Below are positions 34,395-45,470 of a stretch of DNA of 64,000 nt, piece after piece. The stretch lies in the NCBI GenBank assembly GCA_947095585.1, contig OX352762.1, positions 44,070,018-44,134,017 of the forward strand, in the 5' to 3' direction. The position numbers were made by a program, and so were the translations under genes. Position 1 is the stretch's first letter. Every line of letters begins with the position of its first letter. The DNA comes from Nephrocerus scutellatus. Its lineage: Eukaryota; Arthropoda; Insecta; Diptera; Pipunculidae. The notes under the pieces were generated by a model that saw only the letters and a list, made by a program, of their open reading frames with translations, did no database searches and had not been told where the DNA came from.

Positions 34395-35954
34395 TCAGAA
34401 CAATGGAAGTACGGCCAGTTTGGTAATTGGGCGCACAAAGTTTCCACGAGTCGTTCTGATGGTGGCAACTCTTGTTCTTTTGTCGGGTCCTGGATGCACC
34501 GTTTCAATTTTGCCTAACAGCCATTTTGTTGGGGGTAGATGTGGTTCCTTGACAACCACTAGGTCGCCAACCTGTATGTCGACTTGCTTCGATTTCCATT
34601 TTGGTCGTTCTTGAAGACTGGTGATATATTCCATCTGCCATCGCTTCCAAAAACCTTGGACCATGCTCTGAAGATGTTTCCAGTGGGCCAAACGATTGAA
34701 CGGCACCTCCAACAGATTGGGCTCTGGAACTGCCGTATGAGGTTCTCCTATCAAAAAATGAGAAGGTGTTAGAGGATTTAAATCAGTATCTGAGATGGCA
34801 CAAAGAGGCCGCGAATTTAAAACTGCTTCTATTTCCGTAAACACAGTATAGAGTTCTTCAAAGGTAAGAACGGAAGTACCGACCACACGACGTAAATGCA
34901 ATTTTGCAGATTTTACCCCCGCTTCCCACAATCCACCGAAGTGTGGGGCAGATGGTGGGATGAAATGCCATGTAATTCCATCCATTGCCAGGGAGCTTTT
35001 GATGTCCTCGTTATATGTCTGCGATAATACAACCTTTTGCATGTTATTAAGGATTCGGCGTGCACCTTGGAAGTTAGTTCCATTATCCGTATATATGTTT
35101 GAACATTTCCCACGGCGGGACACGAAGCGTCGTAATGCGGCCAGAAATGCATCGGTTGTTAGGTCGCTTACTAGCTCCAGGTGAACTGCCTTGCTACACA
35201 TGCACACGAACAAGGCAAGATACGCCTTGGACGTCTTGGGATTCCGTCCCCGAGAAAGCCTGATAGTGAACGGGCCGGCGTAGTCACAACCTGCATTTAT
35301 AAATGGTCGACTTTGTCGAACACGTTCAGGCGGCAAGTCACCCATGAGCTGATTGCGTGTGACCTTTCTTTGCAGGAAACATGCCCTGCATCGATGCACA
35401 ACCGCGCGTACCAGTTTCCGACTTCCTAAGATCCAGTACCGCTGGCGGACTATAGCGAATGTTTCGGACACTCCTGGGTGTAGGTACTTGCTGTGTATGT
35501 GTTTTACTAGAAGGGAAGAAATATAATCTTTTGGAAGTATTATTGGGTGTTTTATAGTAAATGATACGTAGGCAAGTTTGATTCTACCCCCCACTCGAAG
35601 TAAACCGTCCTTGTCAATAAATGGCGAGTATCTCAACAATTTAGATTTAGGTTTAATATCACGATTGCGGTTAAGTTGGCGAATTTCATTTTCGAACGAA
35701 TGTTGTTGCACTAATTTGAGGATATGGTGTTCTGCCAGCTGAAGTTCGGAGACGGTTAACCCTCCCGTACACCTTGGATATCCTTTCGGGCGACAGTTGT
35801 TAGGAAAGCGAACACAATACGCAACGATACGCAGCAACCGAGTCCACGATGATATCTTCTCAATTAAGTGATCAAAGACATTTATCTCAGCTGACGTAAA
35901 ATGGATCTGTGTCTGTGTATGTCTTTCTTCCACTGCTATTTCCGGGTTTTTCAA
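34395..35954 (-). CDS. BEL/Pao integrase
   Basis: 519-codon frame at the 3' end of pol. The N-terminal part has the HHCC-like region (HIHSKYLHPGVSETFAIV, CRACFLQRK at about residues 145-195), the core has INAGCDYAGPFTIRLSRG, KAVHLELVSDLTTDAFLAAL, IYTDNGTNFQGA and HFGGLWEAGVKSAKLHLRR (catalytic D, D, E spaced as expected), and the C-terminal domain has LPPTKWLLGKIETVHPGPDK. It inserts the cDNA into the host genome. It overlaps the RNase H frame by four bases, so at least one change from the active ancestor lies between them. Confidence 0.9.
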   Translation of the reverse strand: MKNPEIAVEERHTQTQIHFTSAEINVFDHLIEKISSWTRLLRIVAYCVRFPNNCRPKGYPRCTGGLTVSELQLAEHHILKLVQQHSFENEIRQLNRNRDIKPKSKLLRYSPFIDKDGLLRVGGRIKLAYVSFTIKHPIILPKDYISSLLVKHIHSKYLHPGVSETFAIVRQRYWILGSRKLVRAVVHRCRACFLQRKVTRNQLMGDLPPERVRQSRPFINAGCDYAGPFTIRLSRGRNPKTSKAYLALFVCMCSKAVHLELVSDLTTDAFLAALRRFVSRRGKCSNIYTDNGTNFQGARRILNNMQKVVLSQTYNEDIKSSLAMDGITWHFIPPSAPHFGGLWEAGVKSAKLHLRRVVGTSVLTFEELYTVFTEIEAVLNSRPLCAISDTDLNPLTPSHFLIGEPHTAVPEPNLLEVPFNRLAHWKHLQSMVQGFWKRWQMEYITSLQERPKWKSKQVDIQVGDLVVVKEPHLPPTKWLLGKIETVHPGPDKRTRVATIRTTRGNFVRPITKLAVLPLF

Positions 35955-36990
35955 CTTTCAACTTGCTCTGCTGGTATCGTTGATGAAGGCCAATGATGAT
36001 GTGGTAGCGATAGCCATGCAGGTCCAGTCCACCAGAGCGAATGTTTGATTAAAGCCGATGGTAATATTCCTCGTGACGCACAATCTGCCGGGTTGAACTC
36101 CGAAGCAATATGCTGCCATGAATATCGTGGAATCTTTTCTAAAATCGCGGCTGTTCGATTGGCAACAAATGTACTCCAGCGACGAGGCGACGACGACAGC
36201 CAATGAAGTACTATTTGAGAGTCACACCAGGCAAACACCGGAAGGTTTCTTGACACGGACGACCTGATTAGCGTGACTAGGCGAGACAGAAGTAATGCCC
36301 CGCAAAGCTCCAACCGAGGAATCGACATAGGTTGAATTGGTGCGACCTTTGTCTTCGCAGCAACTATTACGATCTTGAATTTATTAGGACCCAGTTTACA
36401 ACGAGCATACACCACCGCTGAGTAGGCCAACAATGAAGCATCTGAGAACCCGTGTAATTCAATGTCTTCTGAAGATGAGAAAATGTTTCTTGGTACTTGT
36501 ACCTTTTCAAAAAAGTGCAATTCATGTTGATAGCGCGACCATTTTTAGCTAGTTGTAACGGAAGTGGATCATCCCAACTAAGTTTAAGATCTGATGACCA
36601 CAACTCCTGAAACAACATTTTAAACAACACGACGGATGGGGCTAAAAGTCCAAAGGGATCAAATATGCGAGATATTTCCGACAGCAGCGATCGTCTTGTA
36701 GGTGTAGCGCACCCCCGAACACCGTTCATGCGAAACGAGTAATGGTCGGAAGTAGGATGCCAATGCATACCGAGGATTTTAACAATGGAGTTTGAGCCTT
36801 CCATGTCAAACCACGAAAATTCGCAGTCTTCTTTAGGCAACCGCGCGAGTAATGCCCAACAATTTGAATTCCACTTGCGCAACTCGAGTTTAGCATTTGA
36901 TAATAAGGAAACAAGTTCCGCCTGGAGTTTAATTAACTCTTCGGCTGGGTCTGCTCCGGTCATAATATCGTCTACATACACATTTTCCAA
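35951..36990 (-). pseudogene. BEL/Pao RT end and RNase H
   Basis: Two overlapping frames. 36990-36367 carries the RT catalytic motif YVDDIMTGADPAEELIKLQ and the connection region (LLSEISRIFDPFGLLAPSVV, LFQELWSSDLKLSWDDPLPL), then shifts frame near 36520. 36520-35951 carries RNase H (LHGFSDASLLAYSAVVYARC, VFAWCDSQIVLHWLSSSPRR, FNPADCASRGILPS). One frameshift is enough to link the two; the break upstream is the 40-bp duplication near 37040-37173. Confidence 0.88.
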
Positions 36991-37044
36991 TAATACGCGT
37001 GATGCATTTGGGTATTGCGTTTGATAGTCTATCGCTAACTGCTT

Positions 37045-39639
37045 TCACGCCAAACTATGCGCTGAAAGTCTACATGCCGATGCAGTGCCATAGGTTACCG
37101 TAAGTAAGCGAACATGATCGATTTCATCCGACGGGCTTTCACGCCAAACTATGCGCTGAAAGTCTACATGCCGATTGTCCACACAGATTTGACGAAACAT
37201 TTTAACAACGTCGGCCGTAAACACGTATTTATGTTGCCGAAATCGTAGACAAACTCCGACCAAGTCCCGTTGAATCGGAGGACCTATCCTTAGCTGACTA
37301 TTGAGCGAGTTACCTTCTGAATCACTAGCCGAACCATCAAACACTACCCGTAATTTGGTTGTCGAGCTGTCAAGTTTCAGAACTGCATGATGAGGTAAAT
37401 AGAAATGTTCACCTGTTGTTGTTGTTGTTTCTAACTCGTCCGATGGTATACGAACCATATGACCCAGATCTCGATATTCTTGCATAAATTTCACATACGT
37501 TTCATAGAGCTCTGGATCACTTTTAAATCGACGTTCCATTGAATGCAGTCGCCTAATCGCGCCGTTGAGAGAAGGTCCGAAGACCGGTGACGGAGTTTTG
37601 AACGGTAACTGAACGACATAACGACCGTCTGACGAGCGGGAAAAGGTTTTTTGAAAGTGCTGCTCAGCTGCGTCGTCAGCAAACGAAGCCCGGTTGAATG
37701 GAGTCACTTCTTCGAGCTCCCAAAACCGCTGTAGCAAAACATCTACATCTAGTACAGAATGAAATGATGACACTGTCTGATGATGCGATGGTTCAGCATC
37801 CAACACTTCACCTGTTACCACCCAACCAAAGGACGTATTCTGGGCGATTGGTAGCCCATCTGAACCTTGAACCTGGTTACCTCGTAAAATGCACCATAGC
37901 TTGTCCGCTCCAAGCAGCATGTCAATCGGTCCCGGTACATTAAAGTTCGGATCTGCCAATTCCAGGTTTTGTAGGTGGGACCACCCTGAGGTTTCAAACG
38001 ATTGCGACGGAAGATTAGAAGTAAGCTTGGTCAATACAAATGCATTCACCATAAGATTTGTTTTGTTAAGTCGAGAGCCTAAATTAACGCAAACACGACC
38101 TCTAGTTTGGCCTGCTTTTGTGGATGAAACACCAAGAACTGAAACTCTTGCCTGCTTACGAGGAAGGCCTAGACGTTGAGCGAACGACTCAACAATAAAC
38201 GAAAGTTGAGACCCCGAGTCCAACAACACGCGACAGCTTATCGAATTTCCTTGATTGTCCTGAACCTGCGCCAACATAGTGGGTAAAATAGTGTGCCTTG
38301 GTAGGCCGACGATGAGCGATGAGTGATTGCTTACAGGCTGAGGATTAGCGGAAAGTTGTAAACAGCTGGGTGTGGGTTCAATGTGTTGAGCGGTCTCAGT
38401 ATGATGTGAAGACGACGCGTTATTTGTATCTGCGTGTACCAACGAATGATGACGCGAGTGGCATACACGACAGCGAAATGATGAGCGACATTTGCCTGCA
38501 GGATGACCTGGCCGAAGACAATTAAAACACAATTGTTTCGACTTTACGAACGCACGACGCATGTCCACATTAAGTAATAAAAACTGTTCGCACTGTGGTA
38601 AAATATGTTTGCCGTTACATTTTGGACAATGTGACTGCGTTACAGCATTCGAATGAGATTCTGCGAAATGTGAACGAAATTGGGCTTTAGGTTTATCTCG
38701 AGAAGCACCAACGCGCGCGAGTGATTGGCAACATTCTAATGCATCGCATCTTGAATGCAAAAAATATAACAATTCTTCGAATTGTACGTTCTTCCGTGAA
38801 CCGACCGTTTCAGCCCAAGCTTGTTTTGTGTCCACATCGAGCTTATTAGCTAATAAATATATTAACCACGGATCACGCGAATTTGAACCGAGGGCGTTTA
38901 ATCCACGAATAGCTTCATCCGCACCGTCCGTGAGCTTCCGCAGCATGTGAACATTACTCATCGATGCCGATGGAAGAGACAAAAAGGTTTGTATAAATGC
39001 TTGAACAATAAGATTGACGCGATCATATCGTTTCTCTAGGCGCTGCCACGCTTCAACATAATTACCTTCGGTGACCGATAAATGCTTTATAAGCGTTGCT
39101 GCATCATCTCGAAGGTATGATGTTAAATAGTGAAACTTTTGGGTTGCGCTTAAATTTTGGTTATTACCAACCGCACCCATAAAGGTGTCCCGAAATGACG
39201 GCCAATCCTTATAGTTTCCAGAGAAATGTGGCACTGTTAATTTTGGTAACTGAACGGGCGTTTTCTCGGAGGTTACGTCGATCTTTTCCAACAACCTCGA
39301 TTGTTGCTCCCCGAGCTGGTTGCACAACGAATCATCGCGTTGCGCAGATTGCCGTTCGCGAATCGATTTCCTCAATGAGGAATGAATGAAAAAATATCGA
39401 TTTTCGTACTCACCGAACTCCACTTCAAGTTCTTCCATCTCTTTTGCTTCTGTGGCTTTTAAAGTCTCATCGTGCAATGCTGTGAATTGTGCCCATGTTT
39501 CATCCAATTTGGTTAGACGAACCTCGAGCATTTCCAATGTAGTGGTGTCAACAACGTCATCTCTCATCATCTCTACAAAATTCATTGCACGAGTGAGACG
39601 ACCTTTCACATTACCTAACCTTAGTTTTAGCGAATTCAT
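37045..39639 (-). CDS. BEL/Pao gag-protease-RT (N-terminal 864 codons)
   Basis: Long open frame starting with ATG 37 bp inside the primer-binding region. Residues 1-120 are a charged, probably coiled-coil gag start; about 130-330 a retrotransposon gag domain (KLTVPHFSGNYKDWPSFRDT); 338-396 zinc-binding repeats (CPKCNGKHILPQC, CFNCLRPGHPAGKC, CRVCHSRHH); 471-480 an aspartic protease with LLDSGSQLSF; from about 735 the RT N-terminus (LPHHAVLKLDSSTTKLRVVF, VFTADVVKMFRQICVD, LLTVTYGTASA). The frame ends just past TYGTASA because a 40-bp duplicated stretch replaces the proper sequence there. Role in the element: capsid, polyprotein cleavage and DNA synthesis. Otherwise this frame looks intact, unusual in this window. 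Confidence 0.9.
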   Translation of the reverse strand: MNSLKLRLGNVKGRLTRAMNFVEMMRDDVVDTTTLEMLEVRLTKLDETWAQFTALHDETLKATEAKEMEELEVEFGEYENRYFFIHSSLRKSIRERQSAQRDDSLCNQLGEQQSRLLEKIDVTSEKTPVQLPKLTVPHFSGNYKDWPSFRDTFMGAVGNNQNLSATQKFHYLTSYLRDDAATLIKHLSVTEGNYVEAWQRLEKRYDRVNLIVQAFIQTFLSLPSASMSNVHMLRKLTDGADEAIRGLNALGSNSRDPWLIYLLANKLDVDTKQAWAETVGSRKNVQFEELLYFLHSRCDALECCQSLARVGASRDKPKAQFRSHFAESHSNAVTQSHCPKCNGKHILPQCEQFLLLNVDMRRAFVKSKQLCFNCLRPGHPAGKCRSSFRCRVCHSRHHSLVHADTNNASSSHHTETAQHIEPTPSCLQLSANPQPVSNHSSLIVGLPRHTILPTMLAQVQDNQGNSISCRVLLDSGSQLSFIVESFAQRLGLPRKQARVSVLGVSSTKAGQTRGRVCVNLGSRLNKTNLMVNAFVLTKLTSNLPSQSFETSGWSHLQNLELADPNFNVPGPIDMLLGADKLWCILRGNQVQGSDGLPIAQNTSFGWVVTGEVLDAEPSHHQTVSSFHSVLDVDVLLQRFWELEEVTPFNRASFADDAAEQHFQKTFSRSSDGRYVVQLPFKTPSPVFGPSLNGAIRRLHSMERRFKSDPELYETYVKFMQEYRDLGHMVRIPSDELETTTTTGEHFYLPHHAVLKLDSSTTKLRVVFDGSASDSEGNSLNSQLRIGPPIQRDLVGVCLRFRQHKYVFTADVVKMFRQICVDNRHVDFQRIVWRESPSDEIDHVRLLTVTYGTASACRLSAHSLA

Positions 39640-39675
39640 CTCAAAAATTTATCCGGCTCGAAGGACCAATTTTAA

Positions 39676-40071
39676 TGTTTGTGATTATGAAGTTTGGTTC
39701 ACCTTTTGGAATTATATGAATCTACGAGTATGTTAGAATGATATTACAATACCGAGTGCTAGAAACTTTGGTTTTATTTTTGTTAGAGTAGTGAACAAAC
39801 TTTGTATATACAATAATTTAATATAGATTTTAATTCAGTACTGTGCGCGTGACATTCGCGTTGATGGTTAACAGAGGAAGACAAACTGCGCAAATTGGCA
39901 GGCTTAGTTGCACCACAGCGAACAGCGGAAAAAAAAGTCCAACGAAGTGAGATGTAAGTGACGAACATCGAACGAATGATGGTTGGGTTATGTTCAGTAA
40001 CTCGACTATTACTAAACATAACGAACGAATGATGGTTGGGTTATGTTCAGTAACTCGACTATTACTAAACA
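39676..40071 (-). repeat. 5' LTR of BEL/Pao provirus
   Basis: Pair of 33973-34370 with about five substitutions and small A-run length changes (for example GAACATAGG versus GAACAGCGG; GAAGAGAAA versus GAAGACAAA). Directly followed on the minus strand by the primer-binding region. Confidence 0.93.
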
Positions 40072-40076
40072 CACGT

Positions 40077-40960
40077 GATCTTTAAAATCAAATTTTCTCT
40101 TGTCAATATAGAAGTTTCGAGATATTCCGAGTATTGGCCATACCTATATTTAAAAACGGCTCCCTAATTACAATCAACCCAGATTCATCCCACCTAGTCA
40201 TAATTCCACACCGCGATCAATACTATCCAATAACGGAGCAGAAATTTCCAATGTGCTCAACAACGGGACCATCGACTTATCTCTGCGAGCAAACAAAGCC
40301 GCTCTACCGCAAGAAGGCTAATGTACATGCGAGGTTGACTTACTGAACAATATGCCATTACCAAAACAATGCAAGATAACTGAGCTCACAGAAGATCAGG
40401 TATGGATCCGATTGTCGCACCCCAATGAAGGGATTTACGCCCTCAAAACGAAGGCAACCATCAACACTGTATGCGGCAATGAGATTTCACCAATAACGCT
40501 GGAGGTCTCTGGCCTTTTAAAAATTCAGCCCAACTGCGTCATTAAAAAAGATCTCTTAACATTCCAAGGGCATAAAATCTATACCAGTATGGGCCAACCA
40601 TCCTTTACAAAACTGGTCAACCTTACGGACATCGCTATACCAAGCAATCTAATCCCAACTAACTAGTATTCATCGGCAGATAAACTTCAATTGGCAGAAA
40701 TCAAAAGGTTGAGGCAAGAAATTAAGCAACTTCCAACAGAAATGCCACACAAAATAAGCAACCACGACCTTCACCAGTACTCCGTGGCATACTAAGGACT
40801 TATTTTAACGGTATCAGCAATCATCTTCTGGAGATGGAAAACAAGGATGACAAACAAAACTAGCAAACCTTCGCCGGCAGGACCTATCCCCAGAATACGT
40901 CGAAAATTCAGCGTACCTAGTGACGAAATCTGTTGAATGGCTGCATTCAACCTGGGGGAG
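40077..40960 (+). pseudogene. Env-like ORF of roo-like BEL element, C-terminal part
   Basis: Continues env after the provirus. Visible are a Cys-containing ectodomain (40140-40345: FPMCSTTGPSTYLCEQTKPL), a second frame (40352-40666: LPKQCKITELTEDQVWIRL, LKIQPNCVIKKDLL), then a hydrophobic membrane segment (GLILTVSAIIFWRWK near 40796-40840) followed by a basic tail. This ectodomain plus single membrane anchor matches the layout of insect retroelement envelope proteins related to the baculovirus F protein. In-frame stops (about 40345, 40666, 40793) and a frameshift inactivate it. It ends next to a polypurine tract and LTR. Confidence 0.75.
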
Positions 40961-41290
40961 TATGTTCAAGAACAGAAATGTGTTTGTGCATATTGGGCTC
41001 ATTGTCACAATAAAATTCATAGTGTAAATTCATAAGACATGCGAATGAACCCAACATGCACGTAGCCAATGTTCCGAATTCCGGCTAAGCGAAACATTAT
41101 CCGATATCTATTACAGCTCACCTTGAACCCAAAGTGAAAACGAACAGGTGCAGCAATGGGAATATGTTTCGCTTATCAGCAATTGGAACCCTATCATTCA
41201 TTGAGTACCAATGTTTAAAATTGTCAATTTGCAACTTAGCATATTTTTTTTTGTGTCAGTCACTGCGTGTGCAAACTGACTACCCCAACA
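40951..41290 (+). repeat. LTR of roo-like BEL element, with PPT upstream and PBS-like leader downstream
   Basis: A purine tract CCTGGGGGAG (40951-40960) is followed by an LTR-like start TGTTCAAGAACAG at 40963; the LTR ends near ACCCCAACA at 41290. The next bases, TTTCTGTTCCTTCGAGCCGG, match the primer-binding region just inside the 5' LTR of the complete provirus (TTGGTCCTTCGAGCCGG). So env and polypurine tract lie on one side and a primer-binding leader on the other, a pattern expected of a shared LTR between two tandem elements. Confidence 0.72.
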
Positions 41291-41612
41291 TTTCTGTTCC
41301 TTCGAGCCGGATATTGAAGCAGAACACGAGTTTTTCGCTGTTCGTTCGTGGATCGTTGAGCTAGTCGAAATAATACGCCTACTCGCCACTAGTTGGCATG
41401 ACAATCGTCGCATTACCAGAGAAAACGGAAAGAAAAACGAACTAACGTGCACTTCAAGAACAACGTCGACAGTGTGAAAATCGAGGAAGTCGCATTACAT
41501 TTTTTTGACCCACATTTCCGCGTTGTAATTAATTGTATTTAATAGTTTAATCTTAAGTAACTTTTAATTTGAATAGAGAGTGTTGTATCCTAAAATTAAT
41601 TTAATTTTTTGT
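41291..41612 (+). other. BEL primer-binding region and leader
   Basis: After the PBS-like sequence comes a leader; 41350-41612 (GGATCGTTGAGCTAGTCGAA, CCACTAGTTGGCATGACAAT, onwards) is repeated at 58681-58943 and 62833-63095, where it is followed further on by BEL RT. That makes it likely to be the 5' leader of a BEL family. Downstream homology stops at TTTTGTAA, about 41612. Confidence 0.6.
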
Positions 41613-42739
41613 AAAAAAAACTTCCAACCGAAAACGGACCTTTTGGCTCGCCTCGTTTTTTTCCTGTCGCGACACATTGTTCGCATAAAAAGAACAAAAC
41701 TACGACCGCCAGTCACACCTGCGACCATTGATTTAGCTACGCCAACCAGCATATTTACATCCACATTTCGCAGCGGCATCAAAAGCAACAACCTCTCCGC
41801 AATTAACTACGGCAACCGCAGCAGTTGTTGCGAATCAGGTGTTCCAACATTTATGACGGATAACATGTTACACATGCAATCCATGCAACATAACCCCACT
41901 TACACCTCAACATGTGGAAGTCCTGTAGATTTTTGGTTACCCACAGCTAAATGGTGAAACAAAATTAACATTCAAATCTCATTTGCATACAAGCAGAAAC
42001 AGTAAACAGCAAATTCAATCACTTTGCAATAAACAACCGAAAATCATTATCAAGGAAAAACGCACGAAACCTGTGACTACATCAATTTTTCCGGCTGCCA
42101 GTCCTATTCCATCGTGTAAAAAACTACAGGCGCAACAGCCGAAGCGGCTTCAGCTGCGGCACCAGCTATTACAACAAACAACAGCCAGCTCCATCAGCTG
42201 TAACAACTACGGAGGGTAATGGAATATTTTTGAACTACCAACAATTACCCCAATTGAATGCGGCACCAAAGGCACAGTCAGTTTTTACGCCGATATCACA
42301 ATTGCCCAATCTACAACAGTAACAACAGTAAATATACCTATTAACAGCAATACAAGCAGCAGCAACAAACACCCAGAAGCAGCAGCAACAGCAAAGATTT
42401 CAGGATCATTACAAGCTAAAGCAGACAACAAACATAGCGAAACATTAATCCTCAATTAATTTACAATTTGTAAGGTAAGCGATTTCCTCTTTTTATTGCA
42501 CTGTACCGCGGACAATTTATCTATTTGTTCTTTTTTGTTTCTACCTGGTAATAAGTGACACCTATTAAATACGGTCAATTCTTCATTTTCTTCCTTTTAT
42601 TAACAACAAACAATAAATTCGTTTCGATTGGCTCCGAGAGCCGCTCGCACGGCCACGTTCATGCGGTATTTCTTATTAACGTACAAAAAGGTAAAATAAA
42701 CAAACAAAATGAATACCTAAGAAAGTAAAAATAAAATCT
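41613..42739 (+). other. Unassigned stretch with Gln/Thr-rich coding potential
   Basis: Short frames at 41580-41957 and 41983-42219 and CAG/CAA-rich DNA at 42120-42440 (AGCAGCAGCAACAGC). It may be decayed leader or gag start of either neighbour. GTAAGG at 42472 and a pyrimidine tract near 42580-42600 could be splice-like, but I cannot support an intron. Nothing else recognised. Confidence 0.4.
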
Positions 42740-45470
42740 ATAAATGCCATACGACAAACGTATATAAAGTATCAGTCAAATATTCTGCATTTAACAGAGA
42801 CGATCCCGAGATATGGTTCAAACAGCTAGAGGCCCAGTTCGAATTGAGCGGGGTATCTGCTGACAAAACCAAATACGGGCATTTAGTAGCTGCTCTAGAT
42901 GCAGAAACAATTAAATGCGTGCGCGAATTAATATTAAAACCCGCCGAAACCAATAAATATACTTCGTTAAAAACAGCAATAATCGAAAGGCTTTGCGAAA
43001 GGCTAGGATAAAATTAAATCGTTTACTTTCTGGTCTACAACTCGGCGATAAAAAACCTTCGCAATTACTACGCGAAATGCAGGCACTCTCAGTAAAACAA
43101 ATCAATGAGCTGGTTTTACGAAATTTGTGGTTGCAGCGATTGCCCACAACTATTCAAGAGATATTATCCTGCATGGAAGAAAACGAGTTGAACAAAGTAG
43201 CCGCGTGTGCAGATAAAATTATAGAAATTCACAGTCCCGTAGGCATTTATAATATTTCCACACCGTCTCAACCTCCGGTAAGTGATTCCAACCACTTATT
43301 GTTGGCGCGCATTAATGCTTTCGATAATTGGTCCAATAACGAAAGAAAATCTCGAGCCGCGCATCGAACGCAAACTAATGAGAACCAGCGATGGCGCAGT
43401 AAATCTCGATCTGACTCACAGGTCAAAACTTTCCCAGATTGCTGGTATCACTTTAAATTCGGAGCCAATGCTAAAAACTGTTCTAAGTCGAGTATGTTCG
43501 ATCAAAATCGAACTTCGGCTAGAGCGGAAAACCAATAGGCTCATCACTCTTCGCGGCAAGTGATAGAAGCCACTCAAATTGCCGCCTAGTTGTATTCGAA
43601 CTTACCACAAAACAGCAATTCCTTATCGACACCGGAGCTGACATTTCGGTTATAACTCCAACGTCAAGGGACAAATACATAAAATCAGACCTTAAAATAA
43701 TTCGCGGCAAATCCAACATCCATTGAAACATTCGGCACAAAAAACATTACATTGAATTTAGGTCTAAGGCGTCCATTCGCATGTTAGCGTTGACAGATAC
43801 ATAATCGGAGGCGATTTTCTGCTACATTACGGTCTGTTAGTCGACGTGAAAAATAGGAAATTGGTTGACCCAGACTTCAATGTTAAAAAGTGGAACCTCA
43901 ATTTTTTTACCATCATATCAACTAACAACAATAAAATCGGATGCATGCTGCAGAATTTCAAGCAAATCACTCACGAAACGCCGACGCTCAATACGATTAA
44001 ACATAACGTTGTACATAAAATCGAAACAGAGGGCCAACCGTGTTCAGTGAAAGTTCGACGACTCAACACAGAAAAAATGAACATAGCTAAAAAAGAAATC
44101 GACCTCTGGTTAAAACAAGGCGTATGTCGACTGTCCAAGAGCAATTGGGCTAGTCCTCTTCACATCACAAAGAAAAAGGACGGTAGCTGGAGGTTCTGCG
44201 GAGACTATCGCGGTCTAAACCAAAAAACGAAGCCCGACCGATACCCAATACCGTTCGTAACAGACTTCAGCCATCAATTGGAGAGCTGCCATATTTTCTC
44301 GAAGATAGACCTCGTCCGAGCATATCATCAGATTCCAATTCATGAGGCAGAAATCGAAAAAACGGCCATATGTACCCCGGTTTCGGTCTGTTTGAGTTCC
44401 CTCGTATGACATTCGGTCTACGAAATGCGGCTCAAACATTCCAGCGCTTAATTCATTCGATTTTGCGTGACGTCAAATTTGCTTTTCCCTATATGGACGA
44501 TGTTTTAGTGGCATCGTTCAACATCGACCAGCACATCGAACACCTGAAAATCAAATTTCAGCGATCAGTCGAACCAAGCTTTCGAGCGTTGCAAAAAACA
44601 ATTAGCAGAAGCCACTCAACTATCTCATCCGTTGCCAAATCCAAAAATGGCAATCATGGTTGATGCGTCAAACCAATCAATCGGAGCTTTGGTGCAACAA
44701 TTCACGACAGAAGGTTGGCAACCACTGAGCTTCTTTTCTCGAAAACTCACGGCTACGGAGCAAATATATAGTACGTACGACAGGGAGCTGCTAGCGGCAT
44801 ACGCTGCAATCAAACACTTTAAACATTTCGTTGAAGGTCGGGAATTTATTCTCTATACTGATCACAAACCCCTCACGTACACATTGTATCAAAACTTAGA
44901 GAAAGCTTCACCCCGTCAGCGCAGGCATCTTGATCTGGTTGCTCAATACACAACCGATATTCAGCACGTTTCCGGTAAGGATAACGTTGTGGCCGATGCC
45001 CTTTCTCTGATCGATGCCCTAACGATCCCGAGTAATATAGATTAGTCACTTATGGCGGACGAACAAACCAATAATGATGAGCTAAAAACGTTAATCAGAA
45101 ACAACGACAGTCTTAAACTTGACAAATGCCGGTTTTTGGAACAAACAAACTCTTATATTGCGACGTTTCCACGGGTTCACCAAGACCATACGTCCCCAAA
45201 AAATTTCGACGACGAAGTTTTCGAAAAATTTCACACTGTATCACACCCAGGAATACGTAACTCGGTCAAGCTAATTCGTACAAAGTTCGTCTGGCCATCA
45301 CTTAACAAACACATAAGATTGTGGGCGCCAACTGCCAAAAATGCAAAGTCACAAAACACGTTAAAAGCCCGTCTAAAATCCATATCGACATAGTAGGCCC
45401 GTTGAAACCATCCGAAAATAATAGTTATTGTTTGACGATCATAGACCGTTTCACGCGATCAACCTTAAAT
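42740..45470 (+). pseudogene. CsRn1-like Ty3/Gypsy retrotransposon, truncated
   Basis: gag in two frames (about 42770-43010: DPEIWFKQLEAQFELSGVSA; 42993-43538: LLSGLQLGDKKPSQLLREMQ, LWLQRLPTTIQEILSCMEEN), protease (FLIDTGADISVI near 43618), RT (43846-44409: NWASPLHITKKKDGSWRFCG, DYRGLNQKTKPDRYPIP, KIDLVRAYHQIPIHEAEIEK; 44370 onward: FPRMTFGLRNAAQTFQRLIH, YMDDVLVAS), RNase H (44632-45045: MVDASNQSIGALVQQFTTEG, YSTYDRELLAAYAAIKHFKH, DHKPLTYTL), and an integrase start (45052-45393). The RT end is deleted near 44545, where HIEHLK jumps towards RNase H, and integrase stops after about 45470 (DIVGPLKPSENNSYCLTIID). The gag pattern GDKKPSQLLREM is typical of the CsRn1 clade. Confidence 0.87.

Larger units (their letters stand above)
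33973..40071 (-). mobile_element. Complete BEL/Pao provirus (antisense)
   Basis: A 6,099-bp element bounded by 5-bp target repeats CACGT (33968-33972 and 40072-40076). LTRs of 398 bp (33973-34370) and 396 bp (39676-40071) differ at only a handful of positions by eye. Read on the minus strand: 5' LTR, primer-binding region TTGGTCCTTCGAGCCGG just inside, gag-pol, polypurine tract (GGGGGGAG at 34373-34380), 3' LTR. It sits inside the env of the roo-like element. gag-pol has few breaks, so this is one of the youngest insertions here. Confidence 0.95.

Noticed and set aside
34960..35429. Plus-strand frames of 74-82 codons
   Set aside because: They are shadows of the antisense BEL integrase frame.
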